NCBI GenBank assembly: GCA_027306505.1
Contig: DAHUZP010000018.1
Span: forward strand, 85,934 to 149,933
Direction: 5' to 3'
Length of the DNA: 64,000 nucleotides
Source of the DNA: Thermoplasmata archaeon
GTDB taxonomy: Archaea; Thermoplasmatota; Thermoplasmata; Lutacidiplasmatales; UBA184
Shown here: in pieces, positions 1 through 8,149 of the stretch
Layout of the letters: every line of letters begins with the position of its first letter
How positions within the stretch are numbered: position 1 is the first letter of the stretch
Notes under the pieces: generated by a model
Databases searched by the model: none
What the model was told of the DNA's origin: nothing
Seen by the model: the letters and a program-made list of their open reading frames with translations, nothing else
Made by a program: the position numbers and the translations under genes

Positions 1-1
1 G

Positions 2-262
2 ATCAAGGTCTGGGCCCACCCCGGCTCGAAGGAGGAGCGGATCGCCTGGGCGACCTGGCGCACCTCCTGGGAGGTCCACGTCAAGGCGCGGGCCGTCGAA
101 GGGGAAGCGAACGAGGCGGTCGTCGACCTCCTCTCTCGCGCGCTCGCCGTCCGCCCGGACCGTATCCGGCTCCTCAGCGGCGCTCGCAACAGGGAGAAGA
201 CCTTCCGCATCCTGGGGCTCTCCGAGGAGGAGGCCCGGGCGCGGCTCGGACGCTCCCGTTAG
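2..262 (+). CDS. DUF167/YggU family protein, C-terminal part
   Basis: The reading frame enters from the left edge and ends at TAG. The 86 visible residues show the DUF167 (UPF0235, YggU) pattern: an opening strand with KVWAHPGSK, then VHVKARAVEGEANEAV, a long helix, and the closing RLLSGARNREKTFRI. Members are usually about 90-110 residues, so only the first few residues are missing. The biochemical role of the family is not established. No downstream partner lies on this strand; the next genes are convergent. Confidence 0.85.
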   Translation: MKVWAHPGSKEERIAWATWRTSWEVHVKARAVEGEANEAVVDLLSRALAVRPDRIRLLSGARNREKTFRILGLSEEEARARLGRSR

Positions 263-324
263 AGGTCCACCCCACCTTGGCCTGGTCACCCCCGCACGGC
301 GGAGGCCGCAACGTCCCCTATCGG

Positions 325-1215
325 CTAGGAGAGCTTGTGAAGGAGCGCAAGGAGCGCTTCGAACTCCGTCCGAGGATAGTCGACCTCCCAGGACCCCGCC
401 TGCGGTCCCGACCTCCTTCGGATCCGGGGTGCGCCAGGGTCGCGCTCGTCAAGACCCACCCAGCTCGCGAACCACACGGGCCCATTGAAACCTGAGTCCC
501 GGTCCTCCTGACGGAGGGAGGACCAGGCCCGGGGCAAGCGCGGGGCGAGGACCTCCTCGAGCCAGGTGCCTCGGGCGGCGGTCGCGGCCGGGGACGGCAC
601 GAGACCGCCTAGGGTGAGCCGGCGGAGGGCGGCGGGGAGCCGGTCGAACTTGGTCAGGATGAACACCGGCTGCAGACGCATCCTTCGTCGAGGTCGGTCC
701 AACCGGTGGTAGGCTTCCAGGACCTCGAACGCACGGGCGACCATCGAGTCGAACCGGGACCACATCGTCCCCGAGCCCTCCTCCATGGTGTCGGGCTCGG
801 GGGGAAGGCGGCCCGCGTCGACCAGGACGAGCGCGATCTGGCTCGCCACCCGGGCCCGCACTAGGGAGTCGCTCACGTAGGAGTGGGATCGCAGGTCCGC
901 GAAGGCCTCCAAGGAGGCGATCTCGATCTTGACCTCGGTCGGCCGATGACCGGGCGCCCTCCAGTGAGGGGCCCGGGAAGCGAAGTCCAGGAGGAAGGAG
1001 AGCTCCTCACGTGGAAGCTCGTTGGCCTCGCTCGGGAAGTCGCCCCCCATCATCTCGGCATAAACTCCCCGGAGCGCCCGCAGGGTGCCGTGCGGCGCGT
1101 GCACCCGCAGCTCGTCCCCGGAGGCCGAGCCCGCGTAGACGAGCGCGCAGTAGAGGAGCCCCAGGAACGTGGTGGTTCCGCTCCCCCGGTCGGCCAGCAC
1201 CAAGGCGTTCGTCAT
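325..1215 (-). CDS. Degenerate P-loop GTPase paralogue (pseudo-GTPase)
   Basis: This 296-residue protein aligns by eye with the GTPase encoded at 2281-3300: an N-terminal strand and P-loop followed by TFLGLLYCALVYAG, a strand ending LVLVDAG (about 129-135), the guanine-specificity-like TKFD (188-191), and a late FASWV segment matching FFSWV in the paralogue. The P-loop reads ADRGSGTTT (8-16), so the Walker A lysine is threonine, and there is no DxxG switch II motif. It probably does not hydrolyse GTP normally and may be a regulatory half of a heterodimer. ATG at 1215 is preceded by GGAAAGAGG. It lies last in the minus-strand cluster with a GAP1-like gene and the active paralogue. Family membership is clear from the paralogue; function is inferred. 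Confidence 0.75.
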   Translation of the reverse strand: MTNALVLADRGSGTTTFLGLLYCALVYAGSASGDELRVHAPHGTLRALRGVYAEMMGGDFPSEANELPREELSFLLDFASRAPHWRAPGHRPTEVKIEIASLEAFADLRSHSYVSDSLVRARVASQIALVLVDAGRLPPEPDTMEEGSGTMWSRFDSMVARAFEVLEAYHRLDRPRRRMRLQPVFILTKFDRLPAALRRLTLGGLVPSPAATAARGTWLEEVLAPRLPRAWSSLRQEDRDSGFNGPVWFASWVGLDERDPGAPRIRRRSGPQAGSWEVDYPRTEFEALLALLHKLS

Positions 1216-1391
1216 GGGCCTCTTTCCTTCTACGCGGTGGTTGAGGAGGGCTCCCGGACGGCGGAACACCTGGAGAGCGGGGCCGAGAGGGAGCCCCTGC
1301 TCTCCCGGGGCCGTCCGAGAGCCCTCGGACCTAGCGTGATGGGGGTCGTTGTCCCCTTCGGACCTCCTCCGACCTCGAAGGCTCGGCGGAT

Positions 1392-2318
1392 CTACGGGCC
1401 ATAGGCCTGGGCGATCCGGGCGTAGATCCCCGCCTTGCTCCTCAGGTTGGGGAGCGCCGGCTTCTCCAGGCTCGAGTCGAGGAGGAGCCAGCTCGCATCC
1501 GCCCGGACGCCGCGCGAGGCGATGGCCAGGCGGAAGTGGTTCATGGCGCTCAGGGTGGGGGCGTCGCTGATGCAGGTGAACAGCGGCAGCTCCGCGTCGA
1601 GGCACAGGAGCTCGATCAAGGCGTAGAGGAGCTCGTTTCGGGCCTCGTTGGTCGCCCCACGGCACAGGACGAGCGTGCGACCGTGAGGGTCCCCGAGAAG
1701 CCGGGTGACCAGCGTGTCCACGGAGGCCTTCGTCATCAAGCGCCGGATGGTCGGTTGGACCCCTTCCGTCGCCTCCAGCCTGTGGAGGGGGACCGCGAGC
1801 GGGTCCATGCTCCCTCGGACGGTGGGACGCTCCCGATCGAACTCCAGCACGGCCTGCTCCACGGCGGCCAGGGCGAGCCGGCCGCTCCTCAGCAACGTCT
1901 GGGGGACGATCACCGTGTGGTTCTGGATGGTGGGGCGGTTGTACTCGTCGGCCGCCCCCCGACCCAGGACCGAAAGGAGGAGCTCCCCCGCGGCCTGGAC
2001 CGGGTGGACCATCCTCGCGTCGATGACGGTGGACCCTCCCGTGGTCTTCTCCACTCGCACGGGAGTGAAGTGGCCGGCGAGGTGCCGCACGTAGAGCTGC
2101 GGATTGAGGCCCGTAGAGACGCAACGGGTCCCATACCCCCGGTCGGGGGAGACCCCGTAGATCCAGTGCTCGAGCGAGATCTCCGAGCTCTCCGCGCCGA
2201 CCGGTGGGGAGGAGATCCCCAGGGAGGCGGGGGCGCCCCCCTCCGACGGACTGACGACCGCCGGAAGGGGGCTCGCGGACTCAAGCGGGTACGGGCTCAG
2301 GTGGGGATTGCTGGACAT
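1392..2318 (-). CDS. GAP1-like GTPase-associated protein
   Basis: The protein has 308 residues. After about 45 low-complexity Pro/Ser residues, the fold begins with HWIYGVSPDRGYGTR and later carries NRPTIQNHTVIVP. These resemble the opening strand and the GRxGN...H..V signature of the N-terminal domain of bacterial GTPase-associated protein 1 (GAP1-N). The remainder is alpha/beta with no recognised catalytic motif. The ATG at 2318 follows GGAGAGGGAGA, and the gene overlaps the preceding GTPase gene by 38 bp, so the two are probably translationally coupled. In bacteria, GAP1 proteins occur beside double-GTPase proteins in predicted conflict systems. The GAP1 assignment is a by-eye motif match and needs a profile search. 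Confidence 0.6.
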   Translation of the reverse strand: MSSNPHLSPYPLESASPLPAVVSPSEGGAPASLGISSPPVGAESSEISLEHWIYGVSPDRGYGTRCVSTGLNPQLYVRHLAGHFTPVRVEKTTGGSTVIDARMVHPVQAAGELLLSVLGRGAADEYNRPTIQNHTVIVPQTLLRSGRLALAAVEQAVLEFDRERPTVRGSMDPLAVPLHRLEATEGVQPTIRRLMTKASVDTLVTRLLGDPHGRTLVLCRGATNEARNELLYALIELLCLDAELPLFTCISDAPTLSAMNHFRLAIASRGVRADASWLLLDSSLEKPALPNLRSKAGIYARIAQAYGP

Positions 2319-3300
2319 TCTCCCTCTCCACGATCTCGTCCGGCACCTTGTTCGCGACGCTGCGGAAGTGCTCGATGAAGGCCACGTAGTCCTCGTAGGA
2401 GAAGTCGGGCTCCGCTCCTCCCTCCGCGCTGAAGTCCTTGCGAACGATGCGCGGCGGGCCCACGGGGGCCATCCCCGCCTCGGAGGTCTCGGTCCTCACC
2501 CAGCTGAAGAAGTAGGCGGCCTGGTCGAAGTTCACGCCCGCCACCTTTCCTCCCCGGATCTGGCTCAGCGTCTGGGGCAGGAAGACCCGGAGCAGGGCTT
2601 CCGCGTACTCCTTCCGACGACGCTTCTGGTCACCCGAGGGGACCCCCCGGTGGAGGCCAAGCTTCACCAGGACGTCGTCCCGTATCGAGTCGAACTTGGA
2701 GAGCACGATCGCCGGATAGATGATCGGGTCCCCCACGCTCACGCCCTGGGAGCGCATGCGGCTGAACTCCTGGCGCTTGTAGGTCTGGAGCGAGACCAGG
2801 AGGCTCGCGACCTCGCTGTCGTACTTCAGCATGTGCTTGAACTGAGGGGAGTCGATCTCGGTGGTCATCTTGCTGCAGTCGACGAGGATCACGACGACGT
2901 GGCTCTTGAGCAGCTGTTGGATGATCGGGCTCGCGGCGACACCGCTCTCGATGAACTCCTGGACGTCCTCTCCCGAGACATCGTAAGCGGCGAAGTTGAG
3001 CTTCGCGAAGGGATGCACCCAGTTGCGTTCCTTCATGTACATCGGGAGCCGGCCCGACACGGCCTTTCGATAGCCGAACATGAACGAGATGTGCGTCATC
3101 TCGTCCTTCAGGGTCGCTCCGGGGAAGCGTCCGTCCTTCATCCCCTCGTACACCTGGCTCATGAGACGGAGCGATTGCAGGGGAGCGTGGAATCGGAAGG
3201 AATCCACCACTCTCGTTCCGTACTTCACCTGGGCCGCGTAGAGCAGTCCCAGGAAGGTCGTCTTTCCGCAGGCACGGTCGCCCAAGATCGCTGCTGGCAT
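2281..3300 (-). CDS. P-loop GTPase, double-GTPase-like family
   Basis: The protein has 339 residues and most motifs of a TRAFAC-type GTPase: P-loop GDRACGKTT (7-15), switch II DVSGE (107-111), a hydrophobic strand VVVILVD (135-141) and the specificity motif SKFD (201-204, equivalent to NKxD/TKxD). The C-terminus is a Glu/Pro-rich tail. The P-loop starts at residue 7, so this is a soluble enzyme without N-terminal extension. ATG 3300 has GGAG about 10 nt upstream. It overlaps the downstream GAP1-like gene, which is followed by a pseudo-GTPase paralogue; the pair recalls bacterial DO-GTPase proteins, where two GTPase domains sit in one chain. The substrate process is unknown. Confidence 0.75.
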   Translation of the reverse strand: MPAAILGDRACGKTTFLGLLYAAQVKYGTRVVDSFRFHAPLQSLRLMSQVYEGMKDGRFPGATLKDEMTHISFMFGYRKAVSGRLPMYMKERNWVHPFAKLNFAAYDVSGEDVQEFIESGVAASPIIQQLLKSHVVVILVDCSKMTTEIDSPQFKHMLKYDSEVASLLVSLQTYKRQEFSRMRSQGVSVGDPIIYPAIVLSKFDSIRDDVLVKLGLHRGVPSGDQKRRRKEYAEALLRVFLPQTLSQIRGGKVAGVNFDQAAYFFSWVRTETSEAGMAPVGPPRIVRKDFSAEGGAEPDFSYEDYVAFIEHFRSVANKVPDEIVERENVQQSPPEPVPA

Positions 3301-3763
3301 GTTCTCATTCTCTCCTTTGTTGGTTGCTTCATTTCGGGTCGTCTGGCGAGGCTAGGCTAGGCACTCTCGTGCGGACAGGGTCGGACAGAGCAGGACTGGC
3401 TCTGATGGGGTCGCAAAAAATCCGGGGCGTGAGGGCTCCCCCGCCGCTCGTCGGGACGGGGCCGTCCGTGCGGACAGGCCCGCGAACGCTGGGGTCGTAG
3501 GGTCGGGGCAAAGGACGCCAGGGCCGCCGGGCCCTTGCTCGCCGTTTGGGAGCTCGAGGTCTCGATCTCGGACCTCGGTGCCCTCGCGGGAGGGGACCCG
3601 GCTTCCTGGCGTGCTTTGGCGCGTGATCTAGGCGGGAGCGCTGTCGGGGGTCAGGGGAAGATCAGGGGTCGAGGATTCTCGAGGGATCCGCTCACAGGAC
3701 AGGGGTCCGCAAGCGCGGCGGGCTTCCCGGGTCTTCTGGATCCCTACGCTCATGGACGCTCCC
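3301..3763. other. Intergenic region between SPFH and GTPase genes
   Basis: No convincing gene lies in these 463 bases; open frames here are short and have no family signature. Read on the minus strand, the part nearest 3300 holds the Shine-Dalgarno sequence of the GTPase gene. A run of six A (T on the minus strand) at about 3415-3420 is the only clearly AT-rich patch and could be an end-of-transcript or core-promoter element. The gap may mean that the GTPase/GAP1 genes are transcribed separately from the SPFH gene. Confidence 0.5.
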
Positions 3764-4582
3764 TCACCGCAGGTCGGCGACCCTCCGCTTGGTGCCGGCA
3801 AGGCCGGCCATGAGGGGCAGGATCTCCGGTGTACGTGCCCTCCGATCGATCTCCTCGAGTCGGGCCTCCAGCCGCTCGATCAGGTGGCGTACCTCCTCCA
3901 CCTTCTGCTCCAGCTGCGCTGGTGTCGCTCCCGCGAGAGACGTGGGCGCCGGCGCTTCGGCGGGGGAGCTGACCGGCAGGATCTCCTTGAGCGCCAACGA
4001 CTGGACCACCAGTCCCATCGCGACGAGGTCGGTCGCCGCGAGGACCTGCACCTCAGCGGCAACGCGCTCGCGCTCCGACTCCACCTGGTGGGGGCTCAGA
4101 CGGGCGGCGACCGAGTGTACGTGGCCCTCGATCACGCTGCGCACGAGCGCGCGCAGCTCCACTTCGCTCTTGCCGAGGAGGTTCTCCGCCGCAGCTCGGA
4201 GGCCCTCCGGGTCGCTCGAGATCTTGACCTGCGCTCCTAGGTGGAGGTCCGCGCGCTTGGTGGCCTCGGGGCTCGAGAGCAGGGTAGCTCTCACCGGGAC
4301 GTCCACGTCGAAGGTTCCCAGCGATAGGGTCGCATAGCTGTGGGTCCAAGGGAATACGAAGGAAGCCCCTCCCACGACATACCGGGCGGAGCCGATGCGC
4401 GAGGCCCGTCCCCAGGCGTCCCGCTGGGTCTTTCGGGAGGAGGACCGGCCAAAGATGACCAGGGCACGGCTCGGAGGAGCTACGACGAGGAACCGGGAGT
4501 AGAGCGACCAGGCGATGGCCGAGAGGCCCAGCGCGGACCCCACCGCGATCGCGACCAGGAGACCCACCTCCCAGAGGTCCAT
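3764..4582 (-). CDS. SPFH/band-7 (flotillin-like) membrane protein
   Basis: The protein has 272 residues. An N-terminal membrane helix (about 5-27, LLVAIAVGSALGLSAIAWSL) is followed by a band-7 fold: VVAPPSRALVIFG, YVVGGASFVFPWTHSYATLSLGT, VDVPVRATLLSSPEATKRADL, then the helix LRALVRSVIEGHVHSVAARLS. The last 60 residues form a coiled coil (QLEQKVEEVRHLIERLEARLEEI). SPFH proteins oligomerise as membrane scaffolds. The start was set at the ATG at 4582, because GGAGGGAAAG precedes it and it places the membrane helix at the N-terminus. It heads the minus-strand GTPase cluster and may anchor that system at the membrane; this link is inference from gene order. Confidence 0.8.
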   Translation of the reverse strand: MDLWEVGLLVAIAVGSALGLSAIAWSLYSRFLVVAPPSRALVIFGRSSSRKTQRDAWGRASRIGSARYVVGGASFVFPWTHSYATLSLGTFDVDVPVRATLLSSPEATKRADLHLGAQVKISSDPEGLRAAAENLLGKSEVELRALVRSVIEGHVHSVAARLSPHQVESERERVAAEVQVLAATDLVAMGLVVQSLALKEILPVSSPAEAPAPTSLAGATPAQLEQKVEEVRHLIERLEARLEEIDRRARTPEILPLMAGLAGTKRRVADLR

Positions 4583-4924
4583 CTTCTTTCCCTCCACTTC
4601 TCGATGAACACGGTCCGAACGGTGTCCCAAGGGACGGGGCTCACCCCTTCCTCTGGACCGTCCAGGATTCTGCGCGAGAGGAAGGGACGGAGGACCGCGC
4701 TGTCGCTCTCAATGAGAACTACAGCGCGCTCCCCGACAACCCTCGGGTCGCGCGTGTCATGGGACCTAGGGCATCGTACGTATTTTAGCGTATAGCACCG
4801 CGGCTGCCCGTTCGCTCGCGGGCCCTCCCCAGAGCGCGTCCAGAGGACGTGGTCCAGGCGCAACGGTTATCTCCGCGGTCGCCCCTCTCTTCCATGAGGG
4901 CCCTTCCCGTCCCTCAGAATTCTC
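4583..4924. promoter_or_regulatory. Divergent promoter region
   Basis: This 342-base gap separates the minus-strand SPFH/GTPase cluster from the plus-strand 637-residue protein. The only AT-rich core is at about 4774-4797 (TATTTTAGCGTATAG); it could serve as a TATA element for the minus strand with a leader of roughly 170 nt. A weaker GGTTATC at 4864-4870 is placed for plus-strand transcription. No gene is visible here. Confidence 0.4.
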
Positions 4925-6838
4925 ATGTCGCCTGATTCAGCAGCACATCTGCTCGAGAGCGAGCGCCGCCGACGCCGCGAGGAGCAGTGGCTCAAGTGGG
5001 TGCGGGAACGGCGGCTCCGCGAGTCGGAGGCCACCCGTCTCCGGGAGCTCGAGCGTCACCGCCCCTCGAGGGCCCCCGAGCACCGGGCTTCCTTCGCACC
5101 GCCCCCCGATCCACAGGCCACAAGCGGCGCCCCGGAGGGGCGAAGCTCCACTCCGAATGCGAGCGCCTCGCCGGTCGCATCTTCCCTTCCATCGGAGATG
5201 CACGGGTCTGTCTCGCCCTCTCCCCCCGCGGGTGCTCGGTCCTGGATCCAGCCGCCCCCTCCACCCCCTAGCGCTGCCAGCGGACCGCTCGCACCGCCCG
5301 CGCGAGAGGCCTCATCCAGCTCATCGGGGCGCCCTCGGCTGGAGATGAGACCTGAGGAACCCTCGCCTGAGCCGGGCACCCTCCCTCAGGGCCCGCCAGG
5401 GCGCTCGCTACCCTCGTTCACCGACCCGACTCCGGTCCACGCCGGGTCCTTCTCACGGGCTGGAAAGGGCAACGCGCGGACCCTGCGCCCTCCGGGCGCG
5501 CCCTTGCAGCCCGAGGATGTCCGTCAGTTCTTGGGGCTCGACCCGACCTCCCACTTCGACCTGCTCGAGCTGAACGCCCTTCCCTTGATGGAGCTCAGCG
5601 CCGAGATCGGGCTCGAGCCGCCCGTCCGAAGGAAGGTGAGGTCCTTGGCCGGAGCGCTCTTCCTCCGGGTGAAGCAAGAGCTGGACGACCTCGGGATCGC
5701 GGGTTCGCTCCTCCGGGAGCTGCTCCTTCGATGGTACTGGGAGAGTCCCTCGAGCCCTGAGTGGACCCTCGAGGCGACCGCACGCTGGGGCGGGCTCTTC
5801 GCGGACTCCCGCTCGGTCGGTGGCCGGCTCCAGCCCTGGCTCGCTCGGCGCCTCCTTGCGATCTCGCAGACGCCCCCCCGTTCGTCCTCGTTCCCCTCCC
5901 CGCTCCGTTGGTTCGGACCGCTCGGGCGGAAACATCGGGCCTCTCAGGCGCTCACGCGCCCGCCGACCCAGAGCCTCGCGGCGGACGCCGCGCAGGCCGT
6001 CCTCGACGATCTCGCGACCCACGCACGGTCCTCCGGGTCCCATCGCATCGCCCTGGTGCGGTTGAGCGAACTTGCCCAGAGGCGGGGCGTGCGCGAGACG
6101 AACGAGGCCCTTGCGGCGCTCCTGGACGGACCGGTGGGCGGACCCTTCGTCCTTCTCCATCCCAACCGGTATCCCGAGTGTGACCTTGTGGCGATACGCC
6201 CTCCCGCCTCGGGAGCGAGCGGACCCGCCCTGTCCTACGCTTTGGTGGTTCAGCATTCGACATCGCCCGTCCAGGGAGCGCTCGAAGGGGGGACCGCGGT
6301 CGCCGCGGGGCTCGCTCTTCCAGGCGAGGGTCCATCGTCCCGCGGCATCGAGGACGGTGGGACGGAGGACGGGACCTGGTGGGATCGGGAGCTCGACCCC
6401 GTGGCTTGGGCTGCCCAGCTCGCCCGCCTTCGAGCGGGGAAACAGCGCCTGGACGCCCCTCCCACCGACTATCGTCGACGCCCGGGCTACCCCGCCCTGA
6501 GGGCGGCGCTCGCGAGCAACGCAGAAGCACGGCGGGGCTTCCTCGCCGTACGGTGGAGAGGTCGGCCCACCGGGCTCTTCCTTCTGGCTTCCCTCCTCTC
6601 CGAGGGGACCTTCTCGCCAGGATCCTCCACCGACTACGAGTACCTGGACTCCGAGCTCAACGACCTGGAGCGAGGGGAGCCGGACAAGACCCCCGACCCT
6701 CCTCGGTGGAGGGTGGGCGACGGCGTGGTGAGGCGAGAGGGGGACTTCCGGACCGGGTTCCGCTACCGCTTCGAGCCGCGCGAGATGTCCGAAAAGGGCG
6801 CGCCCCCGACTAACCGGGAGGGTTCCGACCGACCGTGA
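4925..6838 (+). CDS. Large unknown protein divergent from the GTPase cluster
   Basis: The protein has 637 residues and I recognise no family. Residues 1-50 are a charged coiled coil rich in Arg and Glu (ESERRRRREEQW, LRESEATRLRELER). About 50-195 is Pro/Ser/Ala-rich and probably disordered. A helical region follows (about 200-290, DVRQFLGLDPTSHFDLLEL), then an alpha/beta part containing LRWYWESPSSPEW and FVLLHPNRYPECDLVAIRPP. The C-terminal part has DYEYLDSELNDLERGEPDK. There is no signal peptide or membrane helix. ATG 4925 has no Shine-Dalgarno. Its divergent position beside the SPFH/GTPase genes suggests a shared role, but nothing in the sequence shows what it is. It overlaps the convergent HxlR gene by 29 bp. 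Confidence 0.65.
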   Translation: MSPDSAAHLLESERRRRREEQWLKWVRERRLRESEATRLRELERHRPSRAPEHRASFAPPPDPQATSGAPEGRSSTPNASASPVASSLPSEMHGSVSPSPPAGARSWIQPPPPPPSAASGPLAPPAREASSSSSGRPRLEMRPEEPSPEPGTLPQGPPGRSLPSFTDPTPVHAGSFSRAGKGNARTLRPPGAPLQPEDVRQFLGLDPTSHFDLLELNALPLMELSAEIGLEPPVRRKVRSLAGALFLRVKQELDDLGIAGSLLRELLLRWYWESPSSPEWTLEATARWGGLFADSRSVGGRLQPWLARRLLAISQTPPRSSSFPSPLRWFGPLGRKHRASQALTRPPTQSLAADAAQAVLDDLATHARSSGSHRIALVRLSELAQRRGVRETNEALAALLDGPVGGPFVLLHPNRYPECDLVAIRPPASGASGPALSYALVVQHSTSPVQGALEGGTAVAAGLALPGEGPSSRGIEDGGTEDGTWWDRELDPVAWAAQLARLRAGKQRLDAPPTDYRRRPGYPALRAALASNAEARRGFLAVRWRGRPTGLFLLASLLSEGTFSPGSSTDYEYLDSELNDLERGEPDKTPDPPRWRVGDGVVRREGDFRTGFRYRFEPREMSEKGAPPTNREGSDRP

Positions 6839-7214
6839 TCACCGGGGCCGGCGTCAGGTCGTGGCGCTTCGACCAGTCCGAGAGCGTCTCGAAGAGCGAG
6901 TTGAGCTCCCGCGCCTTGCGCGTCGCGGCGTAGTCCACCCTCGGCGGGATCTCGTTGAAGGAGGTTCTCGTGAGGAAGCCCGCCTCGACCAGGTCACGCA
7001 GTCGCGCCGTCAGGGTGTTGGGGGAGACCTGGAGCCGGTGCTGGAGTTCCACGAACCGGTGGGGACGAGGGTCCTCCGCGAAGACCCGGAGGAGGTCCAG
7101 CACGTAGGGCTTGCCGAGGAAATGGAGCAGCGTCCCCATGGGACAACCGCGAGAGCGACGAGAGGCAGGGACGGCGGCCGCGGTCGGGCGGATCGATAGG
7201 GCGGGACCGGTCAT
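6810..7214 (-). CDS. HxlR-family winged-helix regulator
   Basis: The protein has 134 residues with a single HxlR (DUF24) winged helix: CPMGTLLHFLGKPYVLDLLRVF, then VELQHRLQVSPNTLTARLRDLVEAGFLTR, the wing NEIPPRVDYAATRKARELNSLFETLSDW. The Cys in the initial CP motif, a redox or ligand sensor in some relatives, is present at about residue 24. ATG 7214 lies 24 nt from a TATA element, so the transcript is probably leaderless; an internal ATG just after the CP motif is a less likely start. An inverted repeat over the TATA box (7231-7250) suggests autorepression. Its target could also be the LigB-like gene that starts at 7338 on the other strand. Confidence 0.85.
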   Translation of the reverse strand: MTGPALSIRPTAAAVPASRRSRGCPMGTLLHFLGKPYVLDLLRVFAEDPRPHRFVELQHRLQVSPNTLTARLRDLVEAGFLTRTSFNEIPPRVDYAATRKARELNSLFETLSDWSKRHDLTPAPVITVGRNPPG

Positions 7215-7230
7215 GCCCTCACTATAAGGG

Positions 7231-7250
7231 CAGTATTATTAACGCTACTG
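7231..7250. promoter_or_regulatory. TATA box inside an inverted repeat (HxlR operator candidate)
   Basis: CAGTA (7231-7235) and TACTG (7246-7250) form a perfect 5-bp inverted repeat with a 10-base AT-rich spacer. On the minus strand the spacer contains TTAATAAT, centred about 24 nt before the HxlR start. A dimeric winged-helix protein bound here would block TBP, so autoregulation is likely. On the plus strand the same element could serve the 7338 gene with a leader of roughly 75 nt. Confidence 0.55.
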
Positions 7251-7337
7251 TGCTGGGAGCTCCCCCCTCCCCCGAACGTGCGTCCCGCCGTCGAAACCTC
7301 GTGAGGGCCCGGAGCGGGCAGGAAGGCGAGCCCCAGG

Positions 7338-8147
7338 ATGACGCTGGTCTGGGCAGGCTACGTGCCGAACGCACCGTTCTTGATCGATCCCCCCTCCTTC
7401 GGGGACGTCGGCGCCGGCACGGCGAAGGCGTTGAGGGACCTCAAGCTCCTCGAGGTCTGCCGGCCGGACGTCATCGTCGTCTCCACCCCTCATTGGACCA
7501 CGCGCCACCTCTTCCAGGTGCACGAGGGGGCCCGACCCCGCCAGCTCTTCGATTTCGCCGGGATGCCTCCCGCGCTCCACCAACGTCCCTACGAGCCCGC
7601 CGGCAACCCCGCGTTCGCGAGGAGGCTGGTGGAGGCCGGACGGCGGGAGGGCGTTCCTGTGGAGGCCACCATCACCTGGGGGCTCGACCACGGAGCCTGG
7701 GCTCCGTTGCTCCAACTGGCCCCCGGGGCACGGGTTTCGGTGGTGCCGATCTCGATCCGGCAGAAGGACCCGGAGGGGCACCGACGCTGGGGAGAGGCGA
7801 TGCGGGGGCCCTTCGCGGACCCCGAGCTCCGGGTGGCCTTCGTGGCGACCGGCTCGATCATCCACGACTTTGACCGCTTCTCCCACGACCCGACCTCTCG
7901 ATGGCCCGAGGGCGAGGCCCTGGAGCAGCAGGTCGTCGAGCTCGTTCTCGCCTCCGACGTGGAGGGCCTGCTCCATCTCGAGCCGGCCATCTGGGAAAAG
8001 CTCAAGCCGGAGGGGGACCTGGGACCGCTCTTCACCCTGCTGGGGGCCCTACCCGAGGGGTTCGCCCCTCGTCTGGTCTTCCGGGAGCTCGCGTTCGGCG
8101 GGTTCAGCCTCACCACGTTCGAATGGAAGCCCCAGCAGCAAAGTTGA
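7338..8147 (+). CDS. LigB-like (class III extradiol dioxygenase) family protein
   Basis: The protein has 269 residues with the LigB/DODA fold pattern: VVSTPHW (His52), GLDHGAWAPLL (His118), VVPISI and GSIIHDF (His176). In known members a non-haem iron or zinc is bound near the N-terminus, at the His of VPHPP-type motifs, and by the histidine after the second strand. Here the N-terminal motif reads VPNAP, with Asn11 where that His is expected. It may use a different ligand or have lost dioxygenase activity. It lies 27 bp before the tungstate/molybdate transporter and may be co-transcribed with it; a metabolic connection is not evident. Confidence 0.8.
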   Translation: MTLVWAGYVPNAPFLIDPPSFGDVGAGTAKALRDLKLLEVCRPDVIVVSTPHWTTRHLFQVHEGARPRQLFDFAGMPPALHQRPYEPAGNPAFARRLVEAGRREGVPVEATITWGLDHGAWAPLLQLAPGARVSVVPISIRQKDPEGHRRWGEAMRGPFADPELRVAFVATGSIIHDFDRFSHDPTSRWPEGEALEQQVVELVLASDVEGLLHLEPAIWEKLKPEGDLGPLFTLLGALPEGFAPRLVFRELAFGGFSLTTFEWKPQQQS

Positions 8148-8149
8148 TA

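Noticed and set aside
3329..3813. Two short frames in the gap between the SPFH and GTPase genes
   Set aside because: Compositionally biased, no start signal and no recognisable family.
4340..4863. Short frames over the SPFH start and promoter gap
   Set aside because: They are shadows of the SPFH gene or fall in the AT-rich promoter and have no coding character.
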